Made by a program: the position numbers and the translations under genes. A DNA stretch of 43,700 nt, from positions 1 through 43,700 of the forward strand of contig NZ_JALLPO010000061.1 of NCBI RefSeq assembly GCF_023276435.1, given 5' to 3'. Below the pieces are notes generated by a model, which was not told where the DNA came from, did not search any database, and was given only the letters and a program-made list of their open reading frames with translations. The DNA is from Sphaerisporangium perillae (lineage in GTDB: Bacteria > Actinomycetota > Actinomycetes > Streptosporangiales > Streptosporangiaceae). Below are positions 1 to 8,709 of this stretch, piece after piece. The first letter of the stretch is position 1; every line of letters begins with the position of its first letter.

Positions 1-119
1 GGTTACGGCGGTCATAGCGGAAGGGAAACACCCGGTTACATTCCGAACCCGGAAGTTAAGCTTTCCAGCGCCGATGGTACTGCACCGGGGACGGTGTGGG
101 AGAGTAGGACACCGCCGGA
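1..119 (+). rRNA. rrf: 5S ribosomal RNA
   Basis: The sequence has the conserved 5S core (ACATTCCGAACCCGGAAG, then GCGCCGATGGTACTG, then GGGAGAGTAGGAC), and its two ends pair (GGCGGT near the start with ACCGCC near the end). Length is about 119 nt, normal for actinobacteria. It is probably the last gene of an rrn operon whose 16S and 23S lie outside the window. Exact ends are uncertain by a few bases. Confidence 0.96.
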
Positions 120-141
120 CAAAATTTTTCATAGCATCATT

Positions 142-176
142 CAGGGAAGCCATCCACGTTGTGGGTGGCTTTCCTG
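142..176 (+). terminator. rRNA operon terminator hairpin
   Basis: A 16-bp stem (142-157 with 161-176, one G-T type mismatch) closed by a 3-nt loop lies 22 nt after the 5S gene. An A/T-rich stretch (121-139) precedes it. Position and strength fit the terminator of the rrn operon. Confidence 0.85.
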
Positions 177-473
177 CGTTCCAGAGCCGGTTCGTTTCAG
201 GGTCACGTTCGACCCGTGCTGCTCAGGACACCTTCGACCTGACCACGCCCTGCCGGGGAAAGCGCAGGTGGAGAACGGTGGAGGGGCGGACCCCGGCCGC
301 ACCGCCGGGAAAGGCGGATGTGCGCCGGCGGCCGTCTGACAATCGCAGTACATCCGTTATTCAAGCGCTTGGTCAGACCGTATCTTCGCGCCCGACGGAC
401 ACGCTACGCTTCCCGATACGCCGGGGGGAGATGTTCGCTGAGTACGCTTTGTTGACGTTAAGGGCGTGACGTC
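177..473. other. Intergenic region without recognised gene
   Basis: About 300 bp between the rrn terminator and the VWA gene. Open frames on both strands here have low-complexity, arginine-rich translations and no convincing ribosome binding site, so I see no gene. A TTGACG at 452-457 lies too close to the GTG start at 474 to be its -35 element. Confidence 0.5.
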
Positions 474-2273
474 GTGGCAGGCAGGCATCGTAATCCGGAT
501 CCCCTTGGTCAGGACGTATGGGTGGACGATCCTCCTCCCTGGAAAGAGCGTCTGGCCGGCTTCCTCGCCCCACTGGCCGGCGTCCTCGCGGCCATGAGCA
601 CGGCGAATCCTCTGGTCAATGCCCGCCGTCGCGCCATCGCGGCCGTCGCGCTGGGCGCCGTCCTGGTGGCGGTCCTCGCCACCGGGGCGTACGGGCTGAT
701 ATCGAGCTCCGTGTGCGGGGAACGGCCGCAGCTGCGGGTGATGGCCGCGCCGGAGATCGGACCGGTGCTCGAGCAGGTGGCCAGGAAGGACGCCGAAAGC
801 GGTGGATGCCTGTCGGTGTCGGTGCGCACGGGAAGTCCCGCCGACGTGGCCGACGATCTCGCCCTGCGCAGAGACATCATGGACGTGTGGGTACCGGACG
901 CGTCTGTGTGGGTCGACCTCGCGCGGGTGCAGGGCGCGGATCGCACGCTGTTCTCCCAGAGGACGCCGCTCGCCCGCTCGCCGGTGATCATAGGAATGCC
1001 CGAGGCCACCGCGGCGAAGCTCGCCGCGAGCAAGGGGAAGCCGTCCTGGACGCTCCTGATCCCCACCTCGGCGACGAAGAAGAAGCTCCCCAAGGCCTTC
1101 ACGACGTTGCCGGCGCCGAGCAGGTTCGCGTCGGGGCTGGCGGCGCTCGACGCGCTCAACTCCGTGGTGACGGACCGCCCCGCCCTGCTGAAGATCGTGC
1201 AGGGCATAACGACGAACCTGAAACGATCCGTGCTGCCGTCCCAGCAGGCGCTGTTCGATCTCGTCGAACGGCCCGACAAGGGCGCCGATCCGGTGATCGT
1301 GGCCAGCGAGCAGGCCATCTGGCGCCACAACAGCGCCCGCACCGGTCCCCGGGTGGTGGGGCTGTATCCCGAGGAGGGGACGCTGGCCCTGGACTATCCC
1401 TACGTACCGGTGACCAGGGACGCCGCGAAGCGGAAGGCCGCGGAGGAGTTCCGGCGGCTCATACTGTCCGGCACGGGCCGCCCCCTCCTGCAGGCGGCCG
1501 GTTTCCGGGACGCGGCGGGGAACGCCGGGACGGAGATGGACGATCGCCATGGGGTGCGCGCCGCGCCGCCGCAGGAGATCCCGGCCCCCGATCCCATGAC
1601 CACGCTCCGCGGCCTGCTTTCGATGAGGCTGCTCCTCGCCGACACCCGTAACCTGCTCCTGCTGGACGTCAGCGGCTCGATGGGGGAGAAGGTCCCGGGG
1701 CTGGGCGCCACGCGGATGCAGGCCATGGTGGGCGTCGCGGAGGCCGGCATCCGCGCGCTGCCGCAGGGAAGCGACGTCGGCCTGTGGATCTTCTCGACGG
1801 GCCTGGACGGCGACAAGGACTACAAGGAGGTCGTGCCGGTCGGGCCGCTGCGGCAACGTGCGCCCGAGGTGATCCGGGAGCTGCACAAGCTGCCCGGGCA
1901 CACCCGGGGTGACACCGGCCTGTACGACTCGCTGCTGGCGGCGTTCCGGTCGGCCTCGACCCAGCAGGTCAGGAACATGCTGAGCTCGGTCATCGTGTTC
2001 ACCGACGGCAACGACGACGACCGCCACGGCATCTCCCTCACCGAGCTCCTGGCCGCGCTGCAGAAGGAGTTCGATCCCGGCAGGCCGGTCACCATCACGC
2101 TCATCGGCTTCGGCGAGGACATCGACGCGGGGAAGCTCGAGCAGATCGCCCGGGTGACGAACGGTGTCGCCATGGTCGCCAAGACCTTCGACCAGGCACA
2201 GCAGATCTTCCTGCAGGTCATCGCCAACCGGGTGTGCACCGACAGGGAGAGGTGCGCCTCCCAGGAGGGCTGA
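474..2273 (+). CDS. Membrane-anchored substrate-binding/VWA domain protein
   Basis: A 599-residue protein with one N-terminal membrane segment (about residues 54-75, after an Arg-Arg-Arg stop-transfer). A periplasmic-binding-protein-like region follows (about 85-340), and a C-terminal von Willebrand factor A domain starts near residue 395 with an intact MIDAS motif, LLLDVSGSM, and a later FTDGNDDD loop. Proteins of this layout are known in actinobacteria as VWA/solute-binding fusions; the ligand is not known. The metal site suggests cation-dependent protein binding outside the membrane. The GTG start at 474 has a weak AAGGG upstream; an in-frame ATG at 594 would still leave the membrane segment and is an alternative. 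No transporter partner is adjacent, so a role in uptake is not supported; an adhesion or sensing role is inference. Confidence 0.85.
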   Translation: MAGRHRNPDPLGQDVWVDDPPPWKERLAGFLAPLAGVLAAMSTANPLVNARRRAIAAVALGAVLVAVLATGAYGLISSSVCGERPQLRVMAAPEIGPVLEQVARKDAESGGCLSVSVRTGSPADVADDLALRRDIMDVWVPDASVWVDLARVQGADRTLFSQRTPLARSPVIIGMPEATAAKLAASKGKPSWTLLIPTSATKKKLPKAFTTLPAPSRFASGLAALDALNSVVTDRPALLKIVQGITTNLKRSVLPSQQALFDLVERPDKGADPVIVASEQAIWRHNSARTGPRVVGLYPEEGTLALDYPYVPVTRDAAKRKAAEEFRRLILSGTGRPLLQAAGFRDAAGNAGTEMDDRHGVRAAPPQEIPAPDPMTTLRGLLSMRLLLADTRNLLLLDVSGSMGEKVPGLGATRMQAMVGVAEAGIRALPQGSDVGLWIFSTGLDGDKDYKEVVPVGPLRQRAPEVIRELHKLPGHTRGDTGLYDSLLAAFRSASTQQVRNMLSSVIVFTDGNDDDRHGISLTELLAALQKEFDPGRPVTITLIGFGEDIDAGKLEQIARVTNGVAMVAKTFDQAQQIFLQVIANRVCTDRERCASQEG

Positions 2274-2338
2274 GCTCCCCTACCCCCAGCCCCCGTCCCC
2301 AGCCTCCAAGGACCGCATCCGGCCTCCCAGGACCGCGT

Positions 2339-2827
2339 CTACGGGACGGGGCGGGTGGCGGCGCGCAGGAGGGGCTCGACGCGGTAGGGGACCTGCGTGG
2401 ACAGGGCGATGGTCGTGTCGGTGCGCTGGACGGCCGGCGACGCCAGTACGCGGGCGATGATCTCCTGAAGGTGGTCGGTGCTTCGTGCGACCACCCGGCA
2501 GAGCAGGTCGGCCTGGCCGCTCGTGCCGTACACCTCCAGGATCTCCGGGACGACCTCGAGCGCCTGCACGGCCTCGGCCAGCCTGCCCTGCGAGATCTGC
2601 AGGGACACGAACGCGAGGATGGGGTATCCCATCTCGGCCGGCACGACCGTCGGCCCGAAGTCGCCGATGACGCCGCGCGCGACGAGCTTCTCGACGCGCG
2701 CCTGCACGGTGCCGCGTGCGACCCCGAGCAGCCGCGCCAGCTCGGTGAGGCCGATGCGCGGATGCGCCCGCATGGTGGCGAGGAGCCGGCCGTCCAAGGG
2801 GTCCAGGGGACCGTGCGCGGTGGGCAT
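2339..2827 (-). CDS. Lrp/AsnC-family transcriptional regulator
   Basis: A 162-residue protein with an N-terminal helix-turn-helix (LDGRLLATMRAHPRIGLTELARL, then the recognition helix in VARGTVQARVEKL) and a C-terminal RAM/AsnC ligand-binding domain (about residues 70-150, with the family-typical YGTSGQADLLCRV). Such regulators bind amino acids and act as octamers on nearby amino-acid metabolism genes. It is divergent from the phenylalanine hydroxylase gene, with about 200 bp between them, and a perfect inverted repeat lies in that gap. This makes it the likely local regulator of phenylalanine catabolism (inference). The effector amino acid cannot be read from sequence. Confidence 0.92.
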   Translation of the reverse strand: MPTAHGPLDPLDGRLLATMRAHPRIGLTELARLLGVARGTVQARVEKLVARGVIGDFGPTVVPAEMGYPILAFVSLQISQGRLAEAVQALEVVPEILEVYGTSGQADLLCRVVARSTDHLQEIIARVLASPAVQRTDTTIALSTQVPYRVEPLLRAATRPVP

Positions 2828-2971
2828 GGCCCGAGACTACGGCGTGCGGCCTGATGCGTCCGGAGGGCCGTGGCTCGGATGGCGGCGCGGACGCCGCGAT
2901 TTCCCGCCTGGTCTCGCGCTGAGCGGATCGACCAGTCGTCAGGTGCCCGGAGGGGTGATGTCTGGCCGATA

Positions 2972-2990
2972 TGACCACGCAAAGTGGTCA
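2972..2990. promoter_or_regulatory. Inverted-repeat operator candidate
   Basis: Perfect 7-bp arms TGACCAC and GTGGTCA separated by GCAAA lie 40 bp before the ATG of the hydroxylase gene and just upstream of a possible -35 element. Lrp/AsnC proteins bind short dyads of this kind, and the divergent neighbour is an Lrp-family gene, so this is a candidate binding site for it. Confidence 0.55.
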
Positions 2991-2993
2991 CTC

Positions 2994-3023
2994 TTGCCAG
3001 CGAAACCCGGAATTACCGATATT
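2994..3023 (+). promoter_or_regulatory. Possible leaderless promoter of the phenylalanine hydroxylase gene
   Basis: TTGCCA (2994-2999), 18 nt, then GATATT (3018-3023) ends six bases before the ATG at 3030. There is no ribosome binding site before that ATG, so transcription may begin at or next to the start codon. Both hexamers match the consensus only partly, which fits a need for an activator bound at the upstream palindrome. Confidence 0.35.
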
Positions 3024-3029
3024 TCTGTC

Positions 3030-3950
3030 ATGTTCGAAGAAGCTCAGTACTTTGCCCCGGTGGCGACGCGGGAGGACGGGTCCGTCGTCGTCGAGCTGGC
3101 CGCGAGCCACCCCGGGGTCGCGGACCCCGTCTACCGCGAGCGCCGCAACGCCATCGCCGCCCTCGCGCTGAACCACACGCCGGGCGACCCGGTGCCCGCG
3201 GTGGCCTACACCGAGCGGGAGCACGAGGTGTGGGCGCTGGTCGCGCGGGAGCTCGCGGTGAAGCACCGGCGGTACGCCGCCACGGAGTACCTGCGCGGCT
3301 GCGAGCGCCTCGGACTGCCCAGCGGCAGGATCCCGCAGCTGCAGGAGGTGGGCGACCTCCTCGCGCCGCTGACGGGGTTCCGCTACCTTCCCGCCGCCGG
3401 GCTCGTGCCGCTCCGCGACTTCTACGGCGTGCTCGCGGACGGCCTGTTCTACTCGACGCAGTACATCCGCCACCATTCGGTGCCGTTCTACACCCCGGAG
3501 CCCGACGTGCTCCACGAGGTGCTCGGGCATGCCAACGCGCTGGCGTCCGACCGCTTCGCCCGGCTCTACCGGCTCGCCGGCGCCGCCGCCCGCCGGGTCC
3601 GGACGGAGGAGGCGCTGGAGTTCGTCTCGAAGGTCTTCTGGTTCACCCTGGAGTTCGGGGTGCTCGCGGAGGACGGCGAGGATCGCGCGTACGGCGCGGG
3701 GATCCTCTCGTCCTACGGCGAGATCGAGGAGTTCCGCGGCATGGACATCCGCCCGCTCGACCTCGCCGTGATGGGCACCACCACGTACGACATCACCAAG
3801 TACCAGAACGTCCTCTTCCGGGCGGAGTCGCTGGCCCACCTGGAGGACGTCGTCGGCGGCTTCTGGGAGAGCTGTGACGAGGAGACGATCGCCCGTCTCC
3901 TCGCGGACAGTACGGTCAAGCAGGGTCAAGCAGGGGTGATCAGCCGGTAG
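3030..3950 (+). CDS. phhA: Phenylalanine 4-monooxygenase (aromatic amino acid hydroxylase)
   Basis: A 306-residue single-domain aromatic amino acid hydroxylase. It should convert phenylalanine to tyrosine using O2 and tetrahydropterin. The non-heme iron ligands are visible as HEVLGH (the two His) with the downstream conserved Glu in the FGVLAEDGE..AYGAG..SSYGE region. SVPFYTPEPDVLHEVLGHA is typical of bacterial PAH. The start at 3030 gives MFEEAQYF, which fits the family. An in-frame ATG at 2958 preceded by GGAGG would add 24 residues but would place the palindromic operator inside the gene. The 3' end overlaps the convergent response regulator gene by 25 bp. It is probably controlled by the divergent Lrp-type regulator. 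Confidence 0.9.
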   Translation: MFEEAQYFAPVATREDGSVVVELAASHPGVADPVYRERRNAIAALALNHTPGDPVPAVAYTEREHEVWALVARELAVKHRRYAATEYLRGCERLGLPSGRIPQLQEVGDLLAPLTGFRYLPAAGLVPLRDFYGVLADGLFYSTQYIRHHSVPFYTPEPDVLHEVLGHANALASDRFARLYRLAGAAARRVRTEEALEFVSKVFWFTLEFGVLAEDGEDRAYGAGILSSYGEIEEFRGMDIRPLDLAVMGTTTYDITKYQNVLFRAESLAHLEDVVGGFWESCDEETIARLLADSTVKQGQAGVISR

Positions 3951-4642
3951 CCGACGCCGCGCACCGTCTGGATCAGCTGGTCGTCGTCGTCACCGAGGCG
4001 GGCGCGCAGGCGCTTGACGTGCACCGCGATGGTGTTGGTCGACATGGTGTCCGCCGCGTGCCACACGTGGCGCATGATCTGCTCGCGCGTCACCGTCCGG
4101 TCGGCGTTGCGCATGAGGTAGTGCAGCAGCTCGAACTCGCGCAGCGGCAGGTGGACCGGCATCCCGGCCACCCGCACCTGATAGGCGCCGACGTCGAGCT
4201 CGACGATCCCCACGGTGAGCACGCCGCGCCCGGCCGCGTCCCCCGGGAACGCGGCCTGCACCAACGGCAGGAGCTCGGGGACGCGGTAGGGCCGGGCCAC
4301 GCACGCCGTGGCCCCCGCGGCCAGCGCCTGCACGGCCTGCTCGGCATGCCCCTCGCCCACGCCCAGCAGCACGGGCACGGCGCGAGCCAGCCGTACCGCG
4401 CGGACGAAGTCGACCGGGCCGATGACCGGCAGCGTGGCGCTGACGAGCACCACGTCCGGCCTCAGCGCGCCCGCCTGGAGGAGGGCTTGCGCGCCGTCGG
4501 GAACCCCGGCGACGAAGACGCCCTCGCGTTCGAGGGCCGAGGCCAGTTCCCGCACCATGTCGGCGTCGGGATCGGCAACCAGCAGCATGGGCGCCGGCCG
4601 AGTGTCCCCGTCCACTACAGGTGCCGCCTGCGGCTGGGTCAC
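3926..4642 (-). CDS. OmpR-type regulator with degenerate receiver domain
   Basis: A 238-residue protein with an N-terminal receiver-like domain (about 18-130) and a C-terminal winged helix (about 140-235, with TVTREQIMRHVW and a VKRLRARLG recognition region ending in TVRGVGYRL). In the receiver the phospho-acceptor Asp is replaced by Ser68 (DVVLVSATLP), the conserved Lys by Arg117 (VARPY), and the Thr switch residue is missing. It is therefore unlikely to be controlled by ordinary phosphorylation. It starts at GTG 4642 with AAGGAG upstream and follows pstB by 20 bp, so it is probably the last gene of the pst operon. A role in phosphate-related control is inferred from position only. No histidine kinase is adjacent. 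Confidence 0.88.
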   Translation of the reverse strand: MTQPQAAPVVDGDTRPAPMLLVADPDADMVRELASALEREGVFVAGVPDGAQALLQAGALRPDVVLVSATLPVIGPVDFVRAVRLARAVPVLLGVGEGHAEQAVQALAAGATACVARPYRVPELLPLVQAAFPGDAAGRGVLTVGIVELDVGAYQVRVAGMPVHLPLREFELLHYLMRNADRTVTREQIMRHVWHAADTMSTNTIAVHVKRLRARLGDDDDQLIQTVRGVGYRLITPA

Positions 4643-4662
4643 ACCATCTCCTTAGAAGCCGG

Positions 4663-5439
4663 TCATCCGAAGCGCCCGGTGATGTAGTCCTCGGTCGCCT
4701 TCTGGGTGGGGTTGGTGAAGATCTTCGACGTCTCGTCCATCTCGACCAGCTTGCCGGGCTGGCCCTGGCCGGCCAGGTTGAAGAAGGCCGTCCTGTCGCT
4801 GACCCGCGCCGCCTGCTGCATGTTGTGGGTGACGATCACGATCGTGTAGTCGTTCTTCAGCTTGGCGATCAGGTCCTCGATGGCCAGCGTCGAGATCGGG
4901 TCCAGGGCCGAGCACGGCTCGTCCATGAGCAGGACGGCCGGGCTGACGGCGATCGCCCTGGCGATGCAGAGCCGCTGCTGCTGGCCGCCGGACAGGCCCG
5001 AGCCCGGCTTGTTCAGCCGGTCCTTGACCTCGTTCCAGAGGTTGGCGTCCTTGAGGGAGGTCTCCACGATGCCCTGGGCCTCGGACTTGGAGATCCGGCC
5101 GTTGAGGCGCAGGCCCGCGGCGACGTTGTCGAAGATGGACATGGTCGGGAACGGGTTCGGCCGCTGGAAGACCATGCCGACGGTTCGCCGCACGGAGACC
5201 GGGTCGACGTCCTTGTCGTAGAGATCCTGGTCCTCCAGCATGATCTTGCCTTGGACGCGGGCGCCCGGGATGACCTCGTGCATGCGGTTCAGCGTCCGCA
5301 GGAACGTCGACTTGCCGCATCCGGACGGGCCGATGAAGGCGGTGACCGAGCGGGGCTCGACCGTCATCGTGATGCCTTCGATCGCCTTGTGCGATCCGTA
5401 GTACGCGTCGAGGTCGGACACCTCGATCTGCTTGGCCAT
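4663..5439 (-). CDS. pstB: Phosphate ABC transporter ATP-binding protein
   Basis: A 258-residue ABC ATPase with Walker [11 protein letters not shown]-loop, signature LSGGQQQR and Walker [24 protein letters not shown] is the usual PstB variant. It powers high-affinity phosphate import through the PstC/PstA channel in the inner membrane. It is the fourth gene in pstS-pstC-pstA-pstB, 13 bp after the pstA stop codon, with its ribosome binding site in the loop of a small hairpin. No phoU follows; a degenerate OmpR-type regulator does. Confidence 0.97.
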   Translation of the reverse strand: MAKQIEVSDLDAYYGSHKAIEGITMTVEPRSVTAFIGPSGCGKSTFLRTLNRMHEVIPGARVQGKIMLEDQDLYDKDVDPVSVRRTVGMVFQRPNPFPTMSIFDNVAAGLRLNGRISKSEAQGIVETSLKDANLWNEVKDRLNKPGSGLSGGQQQRLCIARAIAVSPAVLLMDEPCSALDPISTLAIEDLIAKLKNDYTIVIVTHNMQQAARVSDRTAFFNLAGQGQPGKLVEMDETSKIFTNPTQKATEDYITGRFG

Positions 5440-5442
5440 TGT

Positions 5443-5458
5443 CGATAACCCCTTATCG
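5443..5458 (-). promoter_or_regulatory. Hairpin presenting the pstB ribosome binding site
   Basis: Read on the minus strand, CGATAA-GGGG-TTATCG forms a 6-bp stem whose loop carries the purine-rich Shine-Dalgarno of pstB. The stem includes the TAA stop of pstA. Ribosomes finishing pstA would melt it, a simple arrangement for coupled translation. Confidence 0.4.
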
Positions 5459-6340
5459 GCCCTTGGCGGGAGAGCGCCACCACGCGATGATGCGCGCCGC
5501 CAGGTTGAGCAGCATGACGAACAGGATGAGGGTGAGCGCTCCCGCCCACGCCCGGTCGATCGCGGTGTCGTTCGGGCGGCCCATTTGGTCGAAGATGTAC
5601 AGGGGGAGGCCCATCTGCGGCCCGGTGAACGGGTCGGTGTTGATGGAGTCGGTGATGAACACCGTGAGCAGCAGCGGCGCGGTCTCGCCCGCGACGCGGG
5701 CGATGGCCAGCATGATCCCGGTGATGATGCCGGTGAAGGCCGTGGGGAGGACGATCCGCAGGATCGTCTTCCACTTCGGCACGCCGAGGGCGTACGACGC
5801 CTCCCGCAGTTCGTTCGGGACCAGGCGGAGCATCTCCTCGGTGGAGCGCACCACGGTGGGCATCATCAGGATCGACAGCGCCAGCGCGCCCGCGAAGCCG
5901 GAGTAGCCGAGGCCGAGCACGAGCACCCAGAACGCCAAAATGAACAGACCGGCCACCACGGAGGGGATGCCGGTCATGACGTCGACGAAGAAACTGATGG
6001 AACGGGCGAGGCGACGCCCCTGGCCGTACTCCACCAGGTAGATCGCCGTCAGCAGGCCGACGGGCACCGAGATCAGCGTGGCGAGCCCGACCTGTTCGAG
6101 CGTGCCGAGGATGGCGTGGTAGGCGCCGCCTCCGGCGTCTCGCGCGCCGATGTTGCGCATCGAGTGCGTCAGGAACTCGGTGTCGAAGCGGGCGAGGCCG
6201 TTCTTCACCACCAGCCAGATGACCGAGATGAGCGGGATCACCGCGAGGATGAAGGCCAGCCAGACCAGGCCCTGGACGACGCGGTTCTTCAGCCGCCGGT
6301 TGAACGAGACCGGGGTGATGACGCTGGGCGACATGGTCAT
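5453..6340 (-). CDS. pstA: Phosphate ABC transporter permease PstA
   Basis: A 295-residue permease with about six membrane segments and the inner-membrane transport-component loop ([20 protein letters not shown], the EAA loop that docks on PstB). It pairs with PstC to form the phosphate channel. The ATG at 6340 overlaps the pstC stop codon (ATGA), so translation is coupled. The same frame stays open further upstream, but that part is antisense-type low-complexity sequence over pstC and is not coding. Confidence 0.96.
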   Translation of the reverse strand: MTMSPSVITPVSFNRRLKNRVVQGLVWLAFILAVIPLISVIWLVVKNGLARFDTEFLTHSMRNIGARDAGGGAYHAILGTLEQVGLATLISVPVGLLTAIYLVEYGQGRRLARSISFFVDVMTGIPSVVAGLFILAFWVLVLGLGYSGFAGALALSILMMPTVVRSTEEMLRLVPNELREASYALGVPKWKTILRIVLPTAFTGIITGIMLAIARVAGETAPLLLTVFITDSINTDPFTGPQMGLPLYIFDQMGRPNDTAIDRAWAGALTLILFVMLLNLAARIIAWWRSPAKGR

Positions 6341-7317
6341 GCGGCGGCCCCCGAGAACTCCTTGCGGCGAGCGATGATCAGCCGGGCCGCCATGTTCACG
6401 ACCAGGGTGATGATGAACAGCACTAGGCCGGAGGCGATCAGCGCGCCCTGGCCGATGGGGGTCGCCTCGCCGAAGCCGTTGGCGATGTTGGCGGCGATGC
6501 TGTTGCCGTTGGCGGACAGGACCCTGATGTCGATGTCGAAGGTCGCGGGGAAGATGAGCGCGACCGCGATCGTCTCGCCCATCGCGCGCCCGAGACCGAG
6601 CATGGCCGCGCTGATGACGCCGGGACGGCCGAACGGCAGCACCGACATCCTGATCATCTCCCATCGGGTGGCGCCGAGGGCCAGCGACGCCTCCTCGATC
6701 ATCTTGGGCGCCTGGAGGAACACCTCGCGGGAGATCGCCGCGATGATCGGCAGGATCATGATCGCGAGCACGACGGAGGCGGTGAGCATCGACTTGCCGT
6801 AGACGGCGTCGCCGGCGAACAGCGGGATCCACCCGAAGTAGGTGTTGAGGAACGTGGAGGGGCCCTGCATGAACGGGATGAGGAAGATCACACCCCACAG
6901 GCCGTAGACGACGCTGGGGACGGCCGCCAGCAGGTCGATGACGTAGCCCAGGACGCCGGCGAGGCGGCGCGGCGCGTAGTGGGAGATGAACAGGGCCACG
7001 CCGATCGCGATGGGGACCGCCATGATCAGCGCCAGGAAGGAGCTGAGCACGGTGCCGAACGCGAGGGCCGCGATGCCGAAGACGGGCTTGGTGGCGTTCG
7101 GGGTCCAGACCTTCTCGGTGAGGAAGTGCGAGGTGTTGGCCTGGAGGGCCGGAACGGCCTTCACGACCAGGAAGACCGCGATCGCCGCCATGATGGCGAG
7201 CAGCAGGATTCCGGCGCCGGTCGTCGCGAAGCGGAAGGGGCCTTCGCCGCGGCTGCGCCGGAAGGCGGACCGGCGCACGGCCGGCCCGCCTTCACGTGTA
7301 CGAAGTGGCGTGGCCAT
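6337..7317 (-). CDS. pstC: Phosphate ABC transporter permease PstC
   Basis: A 326-residue permease: cytoplasmic N-terminus (Arg-rich, about 35 residues), about six membrane segments, and an EAA loop (EEASLALGATRWEMIRMSVLP). It forms the phosphate channel with PstA. It starts 4 bp after the pstS stop codon and overlaps pstA by four bases, so the four pst genes are one transcription unit. Confidence 0.96.
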   Translation of the reverse strand: MATPLRTREGGPAVRRSAFRRSRGEGPFRFATTGAGILLLAIMAAIAVFLVVKAVPALQANTSHFLTEKVWTPNATKPVFGIAALAFGTVLSSFLALIMAVPIAIGVALFISHYAPRRLAGVLGYVIDLLAAVPSVVYGLWGVIFLIPFMQGPSTFLNTYFGWIPLFAGDAVYGKSMLTASVVLAIMILPIIAAISREVFLQAPKMIEEASLALGATRWEMIRMSVLPFGRPGVISAAMLGLGRAMGETIAVALIFPATFDIDIRVLSANGNSIAANIANGFGEATPIGQGALIASGLVLFIITLVVNMAARLIIARRKEFSGAAA

Positions 7318-7321
7318 TGAG

Positions 7322-8428
7322 TTAGGCGATCGCCTCGACGGCCGTGCGCACCTTGGCGACCAGGCTCGCCGGCAGCGGCGCGTAGCCGAGGCTGGTCAGA
7401 GCGGCCTGGCCCTCGTCGCTCGCGGTGTAGGTGAGGAAGGACTTGACCAGCTTGGAGTCCTCGGCGGACAGGCCCTTCTCACAGGTGATCTCGTAGGTCA
7501 CCAGGACGATCGGGTAGGCGCCCGCCGCCTTGGTGGCGTAGTCGATCGACAGCTTCAGGTCGTTGCCGGTGCCCTTGATCTCGGCGGCCTCGATCGTCTT
7601 GCCGGCGCTCTCCGGGGTCAGCTCGACGAACTCGCCGGAGCCGTTGGCGACCTTGGCCTTGGACAGGCTGGAGTTCTCCGCGTAGGAGAGCTCGACGTAG
7701 CTGATCGCGCCCTCGGCGCCCTTGACGGCCTGCGCGATGCCGTCGGAGCCCTTGGCGCCCTGACCCTTGGCCTCGGCCGGGAAGGCCTTGGCGGGCTCGT
7801 ACGGCCACTCGGCGGTGGCCTTCAGGAACTTGGTGAAGTTGTCGCTGGTGCCCGACTCGTCCGAGCGGTGGAACGCCTGGATCGGAGTCGACGGCAGCTT
7901 GGCGTCGGGGTTGTCGGCCTTGATCGCCGCGTCGTCCCACTTGGTGATGGTGCTGTTGAAGATGCCGCCGATGGTCTTCGGCGAGAGCTGCAGACTGTCC
8001 ACACCGGGGAGGTTGTAGACGACCGCGACCGGGCCGGTCACCATGGGCAGGTTGATCGCCTTGCCGGTCTTGCAACGACCGTCGGCCTGGGCCGGCTCGC
8101 CCTTCGCGTCGTTGAGCGCCGAGTCCGAGCCGGCGAACGCCACGGTGCCCTGGATGAAGGCTTGCACGCCCGCGCCGGAGCCGCTGGGCTGGTAGTTGAT
8201 GCTCACACCGGGGTTCGTCGACTGGAACGACTTCTTCCACTCGGCGATCGCGTTGGCCTGGGCCGAGGAGCCGGCCGCGTTGATCGTGCCGCTGAGCCCG
8301 GCGGCGCCCGCGCTGCCGGCGGGGGCCGAAGCGGTGTCGGTGCCACCGGTGTTGTTATCGGTGCCGCACGCAGCGAGCGAGAGCACGCCGGCGATGGCGG
8401 CTACGGCGAGCCGGCCTGCATACTTCAC
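7322..8428 (-). CDS. pstS: Phosphate-binding lipoprotein PstS
   Basis: A 368-residue periplasmic-type binding protein. A lipoprotein signal peptide ends in the lipobox LAAC (Cys21), so the mature protein is tethered to the outer face of the membrane. The phosphate-binding region shows INAAGSSAQ near the N-terminus and the RSDESGTSDNFTKFL loop typical of PstS. It delivers phosphate to PstC/PstA. It is first in the operon, with a GGAGG ribosome binding site and a Pho box about 75-95 bp upstream. Confidence 0.97.
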   Translation of the reverse strand: MKYAGRLAVAAIAGVLSLAACGTDNNTGGTDTASAPAGSAGAAGLSGTINAAGSSAQANAIAEWKKSFQSTNPGVSINYQPSGSGAGVQAFIQGTVAFAGSDSALNDAKGEPAQADGRCKTGKAINLPMVTGPVAVVYNLPGVDSLQLSPKTIGGIFNSTITKWDDAAIKADNPDAKLPSTPIQAFHRSDESGTSDNFTKFLKATAEWPYEPAKAFPAEAKGQGAKGSDGIAQAVKGAEGAISYVELSYAENSSLSKAKVANGSGEFVELTPESAGKTIEAAEIKGTGNDLKLSIDYATKAAGAYPIVLVTYEITCEKGLSAEDSKLVKSFLTYTASDEGQAALTSLGYAPLPASLVAKVRTAVEAIA

Positions 8429-8500
8429 GGTTCTAGTCCTCCCACGTTGTTCAACTCAACGGGTAGGACGCTAGGGACCGAAGATGACTTGATTCCCGGT

Positions 8501-8522
8501 TCAAGGTGAACGAAGAATGAAC
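8501..8522 (-). promoter_or_regulatory. Pho box upstream of pstS
   Basis: On the minus strand two 11-bp direct repeat units lie in tandem, GTTCATTCTTC and GTTCACCTTGA, matching the actinobacterial PHO-box pattern (GTTCA core every 11 bp) bound by the phosphate regulator PhoP. A TAGCGT at 8473-8468 could be the -10. This predicts induction of pst by phosphate starvation. The PhoR/PhoP pair is not in the window. Confidence 0.8.
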
Positions 8523-8709
8523 GGGTCGGGTCACTATCGTTTTGAGGGTTCCAAGCCGCTCTACCCTCCCTTGGCCCGCGCGGCGGATCGCGGCGCCCGG
8601 CATGGCGGCGCCGTCACCGTCAGGTGCACGTGACTGTCCCCTCGCCGACAGTTACGGAGGCGAGGATGTGCCGTAGCGTCGATGGCACGACAGCCGAGGA
8701 GGGTGGGGC

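Noticed and set aside
74..469. Open frame after the 5S gene
   Set aside because: It overlaps the rRNA and its terminator, and no ribosome binding site or family is seen.
2478..3029. Long N-terminal extension of the phenylalanine hydroxylase frame
   Set aside because: It is antisense to the Lrp-type gene and lacks hydroxylase homology; the start at 3030 fits the family.
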